DNA of 64,000 nt from Timema cristinae (taxonomy: Eukaryota > Arthropoda > Insecta > Phasmatodea > Timematidae), in the NCBI GenBank assembly GCA_039000515.1, contig JBCFYV010000100.1:21146369-21210368 (forward strand). Reading direction: 5' to 3'. Under the pieces are notes generated by a model that saw only the letters and a list, made by a program, of their open reading frames with translations, searched no databases and was not told the origin of the DNA. Numbering within the stretch: position 1 is the stretch's first letter; the number at the start of each line of letters is the position of its first letter. Below, piece after piece: positions 48,063 through 62,444 of this stretch. Position numbers and translations under genes: made by a program.

Positions 48063-48168
48063 CTCACCGTCGGGGAATCGAACCCCGGTCTCCTGCGTGA
48101 CAAGCGGGGAATCGAACCCCGGTCTCCCGCGTGACAGGCGGGGATAGTCACCACTATACTACCGAGGA
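48063..48168 (-). pseudogene. tRNA-Asp site 3, 34-bp internal duplication
   Basis: At 106 nt it is exactly 34 nt longer than the intact gene: the segment between the GGCGGGGA repeats is present twice. The outer copy carries substitutions (CTCCTGCG, ACAAGCG, and CACCGTCGGG in the acceptor part). A complete 5' half and anticodon arm remain, but the acceptor 3' strand is mutated and misplaced. Confidence 0.93.
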
Positions 48169-50948
48169 AGCATGTGTTGTTTCTAAGAATGTGGAGAAAC
48201 AAATATCATACACTATATTAATATTATTCTAACATTCAAATCGTTGCACTCTACATCATCTAATTAACCGTAATTATTGTATATTGTAAAAGAATGAAGA
48301 ACTATATTATTATTAAACCAACAGAGATGTTTAACTTCAAACAATATCACATGGTTTTTCTGAATAAACTTAGGTTTTCTATTTAAGACCTCAGGCAACA
48401 AACTTCCAATGATTACCATTGTATATCATATGCAATACTCGTTATATTAAGAAGAAACGTTTATTGTTTAGTTATCTGTATATTTTTAAATAAGGGTGCA
48501 TTTAACTATATGTGGACTTATACAATAGTATGCCCGAAATTTTAATGTAACGTAGTAAATAAAGCTTCTTTTTTTATTGATTATTATATCAGAAACCATC
48601 CGATAATTGTATCTTAATTATTAATATAAAATTCTTGTAAACTCAGTATTGTCCATGAAATATAATTGAATTTAATATTATGTTACATCAATCATTCTTA
48701 TAGTTGGGACTAGATTATGTTTTTGTCTATTTTAAGTGTTACCACTAATTTGAATTGGAATATCTATATAAGTTGTGGTTAATCAAGTTTTGTAAGTAGT
48801 TACATATATTTAGTTGGATTGGATTTATAGAAGAACAATATATCTAACATTTTCTTTGATGTCCATTAACATTAGTTTTGATAAAAGTATTTATCCACTT
48901 TTAACATAAATCAATGAATCTGAGAGAGTTTTATTAGTTCCGTTATATTAATATGTGCTGTAAATATTATATTCAAGAATGAATAAATATAACATTAATA
49001 ATTGTTAAATATTGGTTTTATTTAGATTTTGAAATACTATTAATATTTTATATTTAAAATAAATGTGAATTATAATTAATCTAGTAAATTATAGAGGAAA
49101 TAACATCTTGTGGGTTTAATTTGAGCAATTTATATAAATAACGAGATTAAAAATTAAAATGTTTATGTGGATATGATAAAAATCATGTTTAAACGACACT
49201 TTTCTTCAATGTGTTAGGATATAAAATAATAAAATTGTATTTTTATATAAAAAGCTAAATTCCTCAAGTTTTATCATTCCCGTACATAATGTTTAATGTC
49301 ATATTGTTTTTAGTAAGCTTATATGAAATTTGTGAAGTATATATTTTCATTCTAAATTCAGGGAATTTGTGTGAAAAAAAACTAAATCCAAGATCTAAAC
49401 TTCTGCAAATTTGATCTTGGTATAATAAACAACTCCTAATCTAATAGTGTTACCCTTTTAATTCAAAAATCATGAATCATTCTCAAGGTACAAACAGTAA
49501 TAATTTTTACATGGATAATTTAATTCTAGATAGGTATTTAATTTGAGAAATGCTAATTGTAATTTTATACGGTATTGTATGAGGTGAGGATACCAGGTTC
49601 TCGCCCAGGACACCCTGGTTTGTTTACCGATGCCAGAAAACTTTTATGAACATCAATAAATCAGTCCCAATTACTCGCTATTTTCATTTATTTATAAGAT
49701 GTATGGTTCTAATAAACTCATTTTATAAATGACTTCATTTATTTCAAATATTACATAGGTATCCATTTGAAATTTACTTAAAATGTATCAGATATACGTA
49801 TACATTTATAAAGACAGAAGTAAGTATATAATTACATCATCAGGCGTTAGAAATTTATTATTTTTTATTAAATTGAATATAGTTTAAAATTAATTAATTG
49901 GTATTTTAGTTATGGTGAATATTATGTATTTTATATTTCATTACATCTCTTTAAATAAGAAATCAATCAAATTTAACAATGAAATACACATTAAACATAA
50001 TTTAATAGTTGGTTTTATAACTGTGGGAGAGTTCCAGTTATATTAAAAAAAGTAATATTACTGAATATTTGAATTACATTCGATGATATTATCCAATTTA
50101 GAAATATATATATTTTTTATTTATTGAATACATTGTAAAATCGCACCCATGGGATAGCTCATTATATATTTAAAAACGGGTGAAGAAAGTATATTACACT
50201 ATCCTTGGATAGTAGATATTAAGTATTTAGGTGACTTTATCAAATAACTAATATTAAAATATTCACTATGCTGTTTTGGACCTCTGATCTAAATATAATT
50301 TTAAAGATTGCTATTTTAGTACGAATGTTAACGACCATAATGTTATCTTGCACGTCATATCACTGCATTCACAAATGATTCATAATCAAATAGACAGATA
50401 ATCACTTTTGATAAACCCTTATTGGTCTAATCTAAATTAAACGTTTTAGTCAATTTATTGAGTTTTGAAACTCGGTTTTAAAATGAACTTGTCTAAAATG
50501 TGAAATACCACATCTAGTTGGGATGTATTGGGATGCTTCTCATCACTGCTCGCTTATGTACTCAAATTATTTGATTACAATTATGGATGATACTGATAAC
50601 GTTATTAGATTAGAATAAACTAACCAGTATTATCTACATAAGGAATATATGTGTAAATTTACAAACAATGGTCGCCATTATAATTAATCATCATACTTCG
50701 TGTGACAATTTTATCAACGATGGACCAGGATAGGATACCATAATATTAATATTACTTTTGCCAATAAGGTAACTGAACAAGTCTTTGAATATATTAAACA
50801 TAAATTGTAATTAGATTAAGAGATATATTCAATAATTACAAATAGTTAACAATGGTTGTTTAAAAGAGACTGGTGATATTTATATGGTTGTTTTCAGTTG
50901 TAAATAGAGCCAGTATTTAATTATTTGTATTTACAACCAATAAATAAA

Positions 50949-51019
50949 CTCCCGCGCGGGAATCGAACCCCGGTCTACCGCGTGACAGGCGGGGATACTC
51001 ACCACTATACTACCGAGGA
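50949..51019 (-). pseudogene. tRNA-Asp site 4, damaged acceptor and T stems
   Basis: 71 nt. The 3' end reads CTCCCGCGCGGGAATCG on the plus strand, one base short and rearranged relative to site 1, so the acceptor and T stems no longer pair properly. It also has the CTACCGCG variant, which gives a C27-U43 mismatch at the base of the anticodon stem. Confidence 0.85.
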
Positions 51020-53806
51020 AGCATGTGTTGTTCTAAGAATGTGGAGAAACAAATATCATACACTATATTAATATTATTCTAACATTCAAATCGTTGCACT
51101 CTACATCATCTATTTAACCGTAATTATTGTATATTGTTAAAGAATGAAGAACTATATTATTATTAAACCAACAGAGATGTTTAACTTAAACAATATCACA
51201 TGGTTTTCTGAATAAACTTAGGTTTTCTATTTAAGACCTCAGGCAACAAACTTCCAATGATTACCATTGTATATATCATATGCATTACTCGTTATATTAA
51301 GAAGAAACGTTTATGGTTTAGTTATCTGTATATTTTTAAATAAGGGTGCATTTAACTATATGTGGACTTATTACAATAGTATGCCCGAAATTTTAATGTA
51401 ACGTAGTAAATAAAGCTTCTTTTTTTATTGATTATTATATCAGAAACCAGTCCGATAATTGTATCTTAATTATTAATATAAAATTCTTGTAAACTCAGTA
51501 TTGTCCATGAAATATATTGAATTTAATATTATGTTACATCAATCATTCTTATAGTTGGGACTAGATTATGTTTTGTCTATTTTTAAGTGTTACCACTAAT
51601 TTGAATTAGAATATCTATATAAGTTGTGGTTAATCAGAGTTTTGTAAGTAGTTACATATATTTAGTTGGATTGGATTTATAGAAGAACAATATATCTAAC
51701 ATTTTCTTTGATGTCCATTAACATTAGTTTTGATAAAAGTATTTATCCACTTTTAACATAAATCAATGAATCTGAGAGAGTTTTATTAGTTCCGTTATAT
51801 TAATATGTGCTGTAAATATTATATTCAAGAATGAATAAATATAACATTATTAATTGTTTAAATATTGGTTTTATTTAGATTTTGAAATACTATTCATATT
51901 TTATATTTAAAATAAATGTGAATTATAATTAATCTAGTAAATTATAGAGGAAATAACATCTTGTGGGTTTAATTTGAGCAATTTATATAAATAACGAGAT
52001 TAGAAATTAAAATGTTTATGTGGATATGATAAAAATCATGTTTAACGACACTTTTCTTCAATGTGTCAGGATATGAAATAATAAAATTGTATTTTTATAT
52101 AAAAAGCTAAATTCCTAAAGTTTTATCATTCCCGTACATAATGTTTAATGTCATATTGTTTTTTAGTAAGCTTATATGAAATTTGTGAAGTATATATTTT
52201 CATTCTAAATTCAGGGGAATTTGTGTGAAAATTAAACTAAATCCAAGATCAAAACATCTGCAACTTTGATCTTGGTATAATAAAACAACTCATAATCTAA
52301 TAGTGTTACCCTTTTAATTCAAAAATCATGATTCATTCTCAAGGTACATACAGTAATAAATTTTACATGGATAATTTAATTCTAGATAGGTATTTAATTT
52401 GAGAAACGCTACTTGTAATTTTATACGGTATTGTCTGGAGGTGAGGATACCAGGTTCTCGCCCAGGACACCATGGTTTGTTTACCGATGCCAGAAACTTT
52501 TATGACCATCAATAAATCAGTCCCAATTACTCGCTATTTTCATTTATTTACAAGATGTATGGTTCTAATAAACTCATTTTATAAATGACTTCATTTATTT
52601 CAAATATTACATAGGTATCCATTTGAAATTTAATTAAAATGTATCAGATATACGTATACATTTATAAAGACAGAAGTAAGTATATAATTACATCATCAGG
52701 CGTTAGAAATTTATTATTTTTTATTAAATTGAATATAGTTTAAAATTAATTAATTGGTATTTCTAGTTATGGTGAATATTATGTATTTTATATTTCATTA
52801 CATCTCTTTTAAATAAGAAATCAATCAAATTTAACAATGAAATACACATTAAACATAATTTAATAGTTGGTTTTATAACTGTGGGAGAGTTCCAGTTATA
52901 TTAAGAAAAAGTAATATTACTGAATATTTGAATTACATTCGATGATATTATCCAATTTAGAAACATATATTTTTTTATTTATTGAATACATTGTATATCG
53001 CACCCATGGGATAGCTCATTATATATTTAAAAACGGGTGAAGAAAGTATATTACACTATCCTTGGATAGTAGATATTAAGTATTTAGGTGACTTTATCAA
53101 ATAACTAATATTAAAATATTCACTATGCTGTTTTGGACCTCTGATCTAAATATAATTTTAAAGATTGCTATTTTAGTACGAATGTTAACGACCATATGTT
53201 ATCTCGCACGTCATATCACTGCATTCACAAATGATTCATAATCAAATAGACAGATAATCACTTTTGATAAACCCTTATTGGTCTAATCTAAATTAAACGT
53301 TTTAGTCAATTTATTGAGTTTTGAAACTCGGTTTTTAAAATGAACTTGTCTAAAATGTGAAATACCACATCTAGTTGGGATGTATTGGGATGCTTCTCAT
53401 CACTGCTCGCTTATGTACTCAAATCATTTGATTACAATTATGGATGATACTGATAACGTTATTAGATTAGAATAAACTAACCAGTATTATCTACATAAGG
53501 AATATATGTGTAAATTTACAAACAATGGTCGCCATTATAATTGATCATCATACTACGTGTGACAATTTTATCAACGATGGACCAGGATAGGATACCATAA
53601 TATTAATATTACTTTTGCCAATAAGGTAACTGAACAAGTCTTTGAATATATTAAACATAAATTGTAATTAGATTAAGAGATATATTCAATAATTACAAAT
53701 AGTTAACAAATGGTTGTTTAAAAGAGACTGGTGATATTTATATGGTTGTTTTCAGTTGTAAATAGAGCCAGTATTTAATTATTTGTATTTACAACCAATA
53801 AATAAA

Positions 53807-53878
53807 CTCCCCGGCGGGGAATCGAACCCCGGTCTCCCGCGTGACAGGCGGGGATACTCACCACTATACTACCGAGGA
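53807..53878 (-). tRNA. tRNA-Asp(GTC), site 5, intact
   Basis: Identical over 72 nt to site 1, with every stem paired and anticodon GTC. It is the only perfect copy inside the homogenised part of the array; its neighbours on both sides carry the C27-U43 variant. On the minus strand the sequence just after the gene is TTTATTTATTGG. The first run of four T comes about 84 nt downstream (plus 53720-53723). Confidence 0.93.
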
Positions 53879-56656
53879 AGCATGTGTTGTTCTAAGAATG
53901 TGGAGAAAACAAATATCATACACTATATTAATATTATTCTAACATTCAAATCGTGCACTCTACATCATCTATTTAACCGTAATTATTGTATATTGTTAAA
54001 GAATGAAGAACTATATTATTATTAAACCAACAGAGATGTTTAACTTAAACAATATCACATGGTTTTCTGAATAAACTTAGGTTTTCTATTTAAGACCTCA
54101 GGCAACAAACTTCCAATGATTACCATTGTATATATCATATGCATTACTCGTTATATTAAGAAGAAACGTTTATGGTTTAGTTATCTGTATATTTTTAAAT
54201 AAGGGTGCATTTAACTATATGTGGACTTATTACAATAGTATGCCCGAAATTTTAATGTAACGTAGTAAATAAAGCTTCTTTTTTTATTGATTATTATATC
54301 AGAAACCAGTCCGATAATTGTATCTTAATTATTAATATAAAATTCTTGTAAACTCAGTATTGTCCATGAAATATATTGAATTTAATATTATGTTACATCA
54401 ATCATTCTTATAGTTGGGACTAGATTATGTTTTGTCTATTTTTAAGTGTTACCACTAATTTGAATTAGAATATCTATATAAGTTGTGGTTAATCAGAGTT
54501 TTGTAAGTAGTTACATATATTTAGTTGGATTGGATTTATAGAAGAACAATATATCTAACATTTTCTTTGATGTCTATTAACATTAGTTTTGATAAAAGTA
54601 TTTATCCACTTTTAACATAAATCAATGAATCTGAGAGAGTTTTATTAGTTCCGTTATATTAATATGTGCTGTAAATATTATATTCAAGAATGAATAAATA
54701 TAACATTATTAATTGTTTAAATATTGGTTTTATTTAGATTTTGAAATACTATTCATATTTTATATTTAAAATAAATGTGAATTATAATTAATCTAGTAAA
54801 TTATAGAGGAAATAACATCTTGTGGGTTTAATTTGAGCAATTTATATAAATAACGAGATTAAACATTAAAATGTTTATGTGGATATGATAAAAATCAAGT
54901 TTAACGACACTTTTCTTCAATGTGTCAGAATATGAAATAATAAAATTGTTTTTTATATAAAAAGCTAAATTCCTAAAGTTTTATCATTCCCGTACATAAT
55001 GTTTAATGTCATATTGTTTTTTAGTAAGCTTATATGAAATTTGTGAAGTATATATTTTCATTCTAAATTCAGGGGAATTTGTGTGAAAATTAAACTAAAT
55101 CCAAGATCTAAACATCTGCAACTTTGATCTTGGTATAATAAACAACTCATAATCTAATAGTGTTACCCTTTTAATTCAAAAATCATGATTCATTCTCAAG
55201 GTACATACAGTAATAAATTTTACATGGATAATTTAATTCTAGATAGTATTTAATTTGAGAAACGCTACTTGTAATTTTATACGGTATTGTCTGGAGTGAG
55301 GATACCAGGTTCTCGCCCAGGACACCATGGTTTGTTTACCGATGCCAGAAACTTTTATGACCATCAATAAATCAGTCCCAATTACTCGCTATTTTCATTT
55401 ATTTACAAGATGTATGGTTCTAATAAACTCATTTTATAAATGACTTCATTTATTTCAAATATTACATAGGTATCCATTTGAAATTTAATTAAAATGTATC
55501 AGATATACGTATACATTTATAAAGACAGAAGTAAGTATATAATTACATCATCAGGCGTTAGAAATTTATTATTTTTTATTAAATTGAATATAGTTTAAAA
55601 TTAATTAATTGGTATTTCTAGTTATGGTGAATATTATGTATTTTATATTTCATTACATCTCTTTTAAATAAGAAATCAATCCAATTTAACAATGAAATAC
55701 ACATTAAACATAATTTAATAGTTGGTTTTATAACTGTGGAGAGTTCCAGTTATATTAAGAAAAAGTAATATTACTGAATATTTGAATTACATTCGATGAT
55801 ATTATCCAATTAGAAACATATATTTTTTATTTATTGAATACATTGTATAATCGCACCATGGGATAGCTCATTATATATTTAAAAACGGGTGAAGAAAGTA
55901 TATTACACTATCCTTGGATAGTAGATATTAAGTATTTAGGTGACTTTATCAAATAACTAATATTAAAATATTCACTATGCTGTTTTGGACCTCTGATCTA
56001 AATATAATTTTAAAGATTGCTATTTTAGTACGAATGTTAACGACCATAGTGTTATCTCGCACGTCATATCACTGCATTCACAAATGATTCATAATCAAAT
56101 AGACAGATAATCACTTTTGATAAACCCTTATTGGTCTAATCTAAATTAAACGTTTTAGTCAATTTATTGAGTTTTGAAACTCGGTTTTAAAATGAACTTG
56201 TCTAAAATGTGAAATACCACATCTAGTTGGGATGTATTGGGATGCTTCTCATCACTGCTCGCTTATGTACTCAAATTATTTGATTACAATTATGGATGAT
56301 ACTGATAACGTTATTAGATTAGAATAAACTAACCAGTATTATCTACATAAGGAATATATGTGTAAATTTACAAACAATGGTCGCCATTATAATTAATCAT
56401 CATACTTCGTGTGACAATTTTATCAACGATGGACCAGGATAGGATACCATAATATTAATATTACTTTTGCCAATAAGGTAACTGAACAAGTCTTTGAATA
56501 TATTAAACATAAATTGTAATTAGATTAAGAGATATATTCAATAATTACAAATAGTTAACAAATGGTTGTTTAAAAGAGACTGGTGATATTTATATGGTTT
56601 TTCAGTTGTAAATAGAGCCAGTATTTAATTATTTGTATTTACAACCAATAAATAAA

Positions 56657-56728
56657 CTCCCCGGCGGGGAATCGAACCCCGGTCTACCGCGTGACAGGCG
56701 GGGATACTCACCACTATACTACCGAGGA
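56657..56728 (-). tRNA. tRNA-Asp(GTC), site 6, one stem mismatch
   Basis: 72 nt, identical to site 5 except for the CTACCGCG variant, which puts U at position 43 opposite C27. The rest of the fold and both Pol III boxes are intact. It may still be processed, or it may be an early pseudogene. Confidence 0.75.
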
Positions 56729-59517
56729 AGCATGTGTTGTTCTAAGAATGTGGAGAAACAAATATCATACACTATATTAATATTATTCTAACATTCAAAT
56801 CGTTGCACTCTACATCATCTATTTAACCGTAATTATTGTATATTGTTAAAGAATGAAGAACTATATTATTATTAAACCAACAGAGATGTTTAACTTAAAC
56901 AATATCACATGGTTTTCTGAATAAACTTAGGTTTTCTATTTAAGACCTCAGGCAACAAACTTCCATGATTACCATTGTATATATCATATGCATTACTCGT
57001 TATATTAAGAAGAAACGTTTATGGTTTAGTTATCTGTATATTTTTAAATAAGGGTGCATTTAACTATATGTGGACTTATTACAATAGTATGCCCGAAATT
57101 TTAATGTAACGTAGTAAATAAAGCTTCTTTTTTTATTGATTATTATATCAGAAACCAGTCCGATAATTGTATCTTAATTATTAATATAAAATTCTTGTAA
57201 ACTCAGTATTGTCCATGAAATATATTGAATTTAATATTATGTTACATCAATCATTCTTATAGTTGGGACTAGATTATGTTTTGTCTATTTTTAAGTGTTA
57301 CCACTAATTTGAATTAGAATATCTATATAAGTTGTGGTTAATCAGAGTTTTGTAAGTAGTTACATATATTTAGTTGGATTGGAATTATAGAAGAACAATA
57401 TATCTAACATTTTCTTTGATGTCTATTAACATTAGTTTTGATAAAAGTATGTTTTCCACTTTTAACATAAATCAATGAATCTGAGAGAGTTTTATTAGTT
57501 CCGTTATATTAATATGTGCTGTAAATATTATATTCAAGAATGAATAAATATAACATTATTAATTGTTTAAATATTGGTTTTTATTTTGATTTTGAAATAC
57601 TATTCATATTTATATTTAAAATAAATGTGAATTATAATTAATCTAGTAAATTATAGAGGAAATAACATCTTGTGGGTTTAATTTGAGCAATTTATATAAA
57701 TAACGAGATTAAAAATTAAAATGTTTATGTGGATATGATAAAAATCATGTTTAACGACACTTTTCTTCAATGTGTCAGAATATGAAATAATAAAATTGTA
57801 TTTTTATATAAAAAGCTAAATTCCTAAAGTTTTATCATTCCCGTACATAATGTTTAATGTCATATTGTTTTTTAGTAAGCTTATATGAAATTTGTGAAGT
57901 ATATATTTTCATTTCTAAATTCAAAGGAATTTGTGTGAAAATTAAACTAAATCCAAGATCTAAACATCTGCAACTTTGATCTTGGTATAATAAAACAACT
58001 CATAATCTAATAGTGTTTACCCTTTTAATTCAAAAATCATGATTCATTCTCAAGGTACATACAGTAATAAATTTTACATGGATAATTTAATTCTAGATAG
58101 GTATTTAATTTGAGAAACGCTACTTGTAATTTTATACGGTATTGTCTGGAGGTGAGGATACCAGGTTCTCGCCCAGGACACCATGGTTTGTTTACCGATG
58201 CCAGAAACTTTTATGACCATCAATAAATCAGTCCCAATTACTCGCTATTTTCATTTATTTACAAGATGTATGTTCTAATAAACTCATTTTATAAATGACT
58301 CATTTATTTCAAATATTACATAGGTATCCATTTGAAATTTACTTAAAATGTATCAGATATACGTATACATTTATAAAGACAGAAGTAAGTATATAATTAC
58401 ATCATCAGGCGTTAGAAAATTTATTATTTTTTATTAAATTGAATATAGTTTAAAATTAATTAATTGGTATTTCTAGTTATGGTGAATATTATGTATTTTA
58501 TATTTCATTACATCTCTTTTAAATAAGAAATCAATCAAATTTAACAATGAAATACACATTAAACATAATTTAATAGTTGGTTTTATAACTGTGGGAGAGT
58601 TCCAGTTATATTAAGAAAAAAGTAATATTACTGAATATTTGAATTACATTCGATGATATTATCCAATTTAGAAAAAAATATTTTTTTATTTATTGAATAC
58701 ATTGTATATCGCACCCATGGGATAGCTCATTATATATTTAAAAACGGGTGAAGAAAGTATATTACACTATCCTTGGATAGTAGATATTAAGTATTTAGGT
58801 GACTTTATCAAATAACTAATATTAAAATATTCACTATGCTGTTTTGGACCTCTGATCTAAATATAATTTTAAAGATTGCTATTTTAGTACGAATGTTAAC
58901 GACCATAGTGTTATCTCGCACGTCATATCACTGCATTCACAAATGATTCATAATCAAATAGACAGATAATCACTTTTGATAAACCCTTATTGGTCTAATC
59001 TAAATTAAACGTTTTAGTCAATTTATTGAGTTTTGAAACTCGGTTTTAAAATGAACTTGTCTAAAATGTGAAATACCACATCTAGTTGGGATGTATTGGG
59101 ATGCTTCTCATCACTGCTCGCTTATGTACTCAAATTATTTGATTACAATTATGGATGATACTGATAACGTTATTAGATTAGAATAAACTAACCAGTATTA
59201 TCTACATAAGGAATATATGTGTAAATTTACAAACAATGGTCGCCATTATAATTGATCATCATACTACGTGTGACAATTTTATCAACGATGGACCAGGATA
59301 GGATACCATAATATTAATATTACTTTTGCCAATAAGGTAACTGAACAAGTCTTTGAATATATTAAACATAAATTGTAATTAGATTAAGAGATATATTCAA
59401 TAATTACAAATAGTTAACAAATGGTTGTTTAAAAGAGACTGGTGATATTTATATGGTTGTTTTCAGTTGTAAATAGAGCCAGTATTTAATTATTTGTATT
59501 TACAACCAATAAATAAA

Positions 59518-59589
59518 CTCCCCGGCGGGGAATCGAACCCCGGTCTACCGCGTGTACAGGCGGGGATACTCCCACTATACTACCGAGGA
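59518..59589 (-). pseudogene. tRNA-Asp site 7, anticodon-loop insertion
   Basis: One base is inserted in the anticodon loop (plus strand CGTGTACAGG, so the loop has GTAC rather than GTC) and one is lost from the D-arm side (ACTCCCACTA for ACTCACCACTA). The C27-U43 variant is also present. Single-base indels could be assembly errors. Confidence 0.75.
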
Positions 59590-62374
59590 AGCATGGTTTT
59601 TTCTAAGAATGTGGAGAAACAAATATCATACACTAATTAATATTATTCTAACATTCAAATCGTTGCACTCTACATCATCTATTTAACCGTAATTATTGTA
59701 TATTAGTTAAAGAATGAAGAACTATATTATTATTAAACCAACAGAGATGTTTAACTTAAACAATATCACATGGTTTTCTGAATAAACTTAGGTTTTCTAT
59801 TTAAGACCTCAGGCAACAAACTTCCAATGATTACCATTGTATATATCATATGCATTACTCGTTATATTAAGAAGAAACGTTTATGGTTTAGTTATCTGTA
59901 TATTTTTAAATAAGGGTGCATTTAACTATATGTGGACTTATTACAATAGTATGCCCGAAATTTTAATGTAACGTAGTAAATAAAGCTTCTTTTTTTATTG
60001 ATTATTATATCAGAAACCAGTCCGATAATTGTATCTTAATTATTAATATAAAATTCTTGTAAACTCAGTATTGTCCATGAAATATATTGAATTTAATATT
60101 ATGTTACATCAATCATTCTTATAGTTGGGACTAGATTATGTTTTGTCTATTTTTAAGTGTTACCACTAATTTGAATTAGAATATCTATATAAGTTGTGGT
60201 TAATCAGGTTTTGTAAGTAGTTACATATATTTAGTTGGATTGGATTATAGAAGAACAATATATCTAACATTTTCTTTGATGTCCTATTAACATTAGTTTT
60301 GATAAAAGTATTTATCCACTTTTAACATAAATCAATGAATCTGAGAGAGTTTTATTAGTTCCGTTATATTAATATGTGCTGTAAATATTATATTCAAAGA
60401 TGAATAAATATAACATTATTAATTGTTTAAATATTGGTTTTATTTAGATTTTGAAATACTATTCATATTTTATATTTAAAATAAATGTGAATTATAATTA
60501 ATCTAGTAAATTATAGAGGAAATAACATCTTGTGGGTTTAATTTGAGCAATTTATATAAATAACGAGATTAAAAATTAAATTGTTTATGTGGATATGATA
60601 AAAATCATGTTTAACGACACTTTTCTTCAATGTGTCAGATATGAAATAATAAAATTGTATTTTTATATAAAAAGCTAAATTCCTAAAGTTTTATCATTCC
60701 CGTACATAATGTTTAATGTCATATTGTTTTTAGTAAGCTTATATGAAATTTGTGAAGTATATATTTTCATTCTAAATTCAGGGGAATTTGTGTGAAAATT
60801 AAACTAAATCCAAGATCTAAACATCTGCAACTTTGATCTTGGTATAATAAAACAACTCATAATCTAATAGTGTTACCCTTTTAATTCAAAATCATGATTC
60901 ATTCTCAAGGTAAATACAGTAATAAATTTTACATGGATAATTTAATTCTAGATAGGTATTTAATTTGAGAAACGCTACTTGTAATTTTATACGGTATTGT
61001 CTGGAGGTGAGGATACCAGGTTTCTCGCCCAGGACACCATGGTTTGTTTACCGATGCCAGAAACTTTTATGACCATCAATAAATCAGTCCAATTACTCGC
61101 TATTTTCATTTATTTACAAGATGTATGGTTCTAATAAACTCATTTTATAAATGACTTCATTTATTTCAAATATTACATAGGTATCCATTTGAAATTTAAC
61201 TTAAAATGTATCAGATATACGTATACATTTATAAAGACAGAAGTAAGTATATAATTACATCAATCAGGCGTTAGAAATTTATTATTTTTTATTAAATTGA
61301 ATATAGTTTAAAATTAATTAATTGGTATTTCTAGTTATGGTGAATATTATGTATTTTATATTTCATTACATCTCTTTTAAATAAGAAATCAATCCAATTT
61401 AACAATGAAATACACATTAAACATAATTTAATAGTTGGTTTTATAACTGTGGGAGAGTTCCAGTTATATTAAGAAAAAGTAATATTACTGAATATTTGAA
61501 TTACATTCGATGATATTATCCAATTTAGAAATATATATTTTTTTATTTATTGAATACATTGTATATCGCACCCATGGGATAGCTCATTATATATTTAAAA
61601 ACGGGTGAAGAAAGTATATTACACTATCCTTGGATAGTAGATATTAAGTATTTAGGTGACTTTATCAAATAACTAATATTAAAATATTCACTATGCTGTT
61701 TTGGACCTCTGATCTAAATATAATTTTAAAGATTGCTATTTTAGTACGAATGTTAACGACCATAGTGTTATCTCGCACGTCATATCACTGCATTCACAAA
61801 TGATTCATAATCAAATAGACAGATAATCACTTTTGATAAACCCTTATTGGTCTAATCTAAATTAAACGTTTTAGTCAATTTATTGAGTTTTGAAACTCGG
61901 TTTTAAAATGAACTTGTCTAAAATGTGAAATACCACATCTAGTTGGGATGTATTGGGATGCTTCTCATCACTGCTCGCTTATGTACTCAAATCATTTGAT
62001 TACAATTATGGATGATACTGATAACGTTATTAGATTAGAATAAACTAACCAGTATTATCTACATAAGGAATATATGTGTAAATTTACAAACAATGGTCGC
62101 CATTATAATTGATCATCATACTACGTGTGACAATTTTATCAACGATGGACCAGGATAGGATACCATAATATTAATATTACTTTTGCCAATAAGGTAACTG
62201 AACAAGTCTTTGAATATATTAAACATAAATTGTAATTAGATTAAGAGATATATTCAATAATTACAAATAGTTAACAAATGGTTGTTTAAAAGAGACTGGT
62301 GATATTTATATGGTTGTTTTCAGTTGTAAATAGAGCCAGTATTTAATTATTTATATTTACAACCAATAAATAAA

Positions 62375-62444
62375 CTCCCCGGCGGGGAATCGAACCCCGG
62401 TCTACCGCGTGACAGGGGGATACTCACCACTATACTACCGAGGA
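62375..62444 (-). pseudogene. tRNA-Asp site 8, 2-bp deletion in anticodon stem
   Basis: 70 nt. CAGGCGGGGA is shortened to CAGGGGGA, removing two bases from the 5' side of the anticodon stem. The C27-U43 variant is also present. The rest of the tRNA matches site 5. Confidence 0.8.

Noticed and set aside
53783..54025. Open frame reading across tRNA-Asp site 5 on the plus strand (GGESNPGLPRDRRG-type peptide)
   Set aside because: The peptide is the antisense of the tRNA T and anticodon arms. Such frames are common false proteins.
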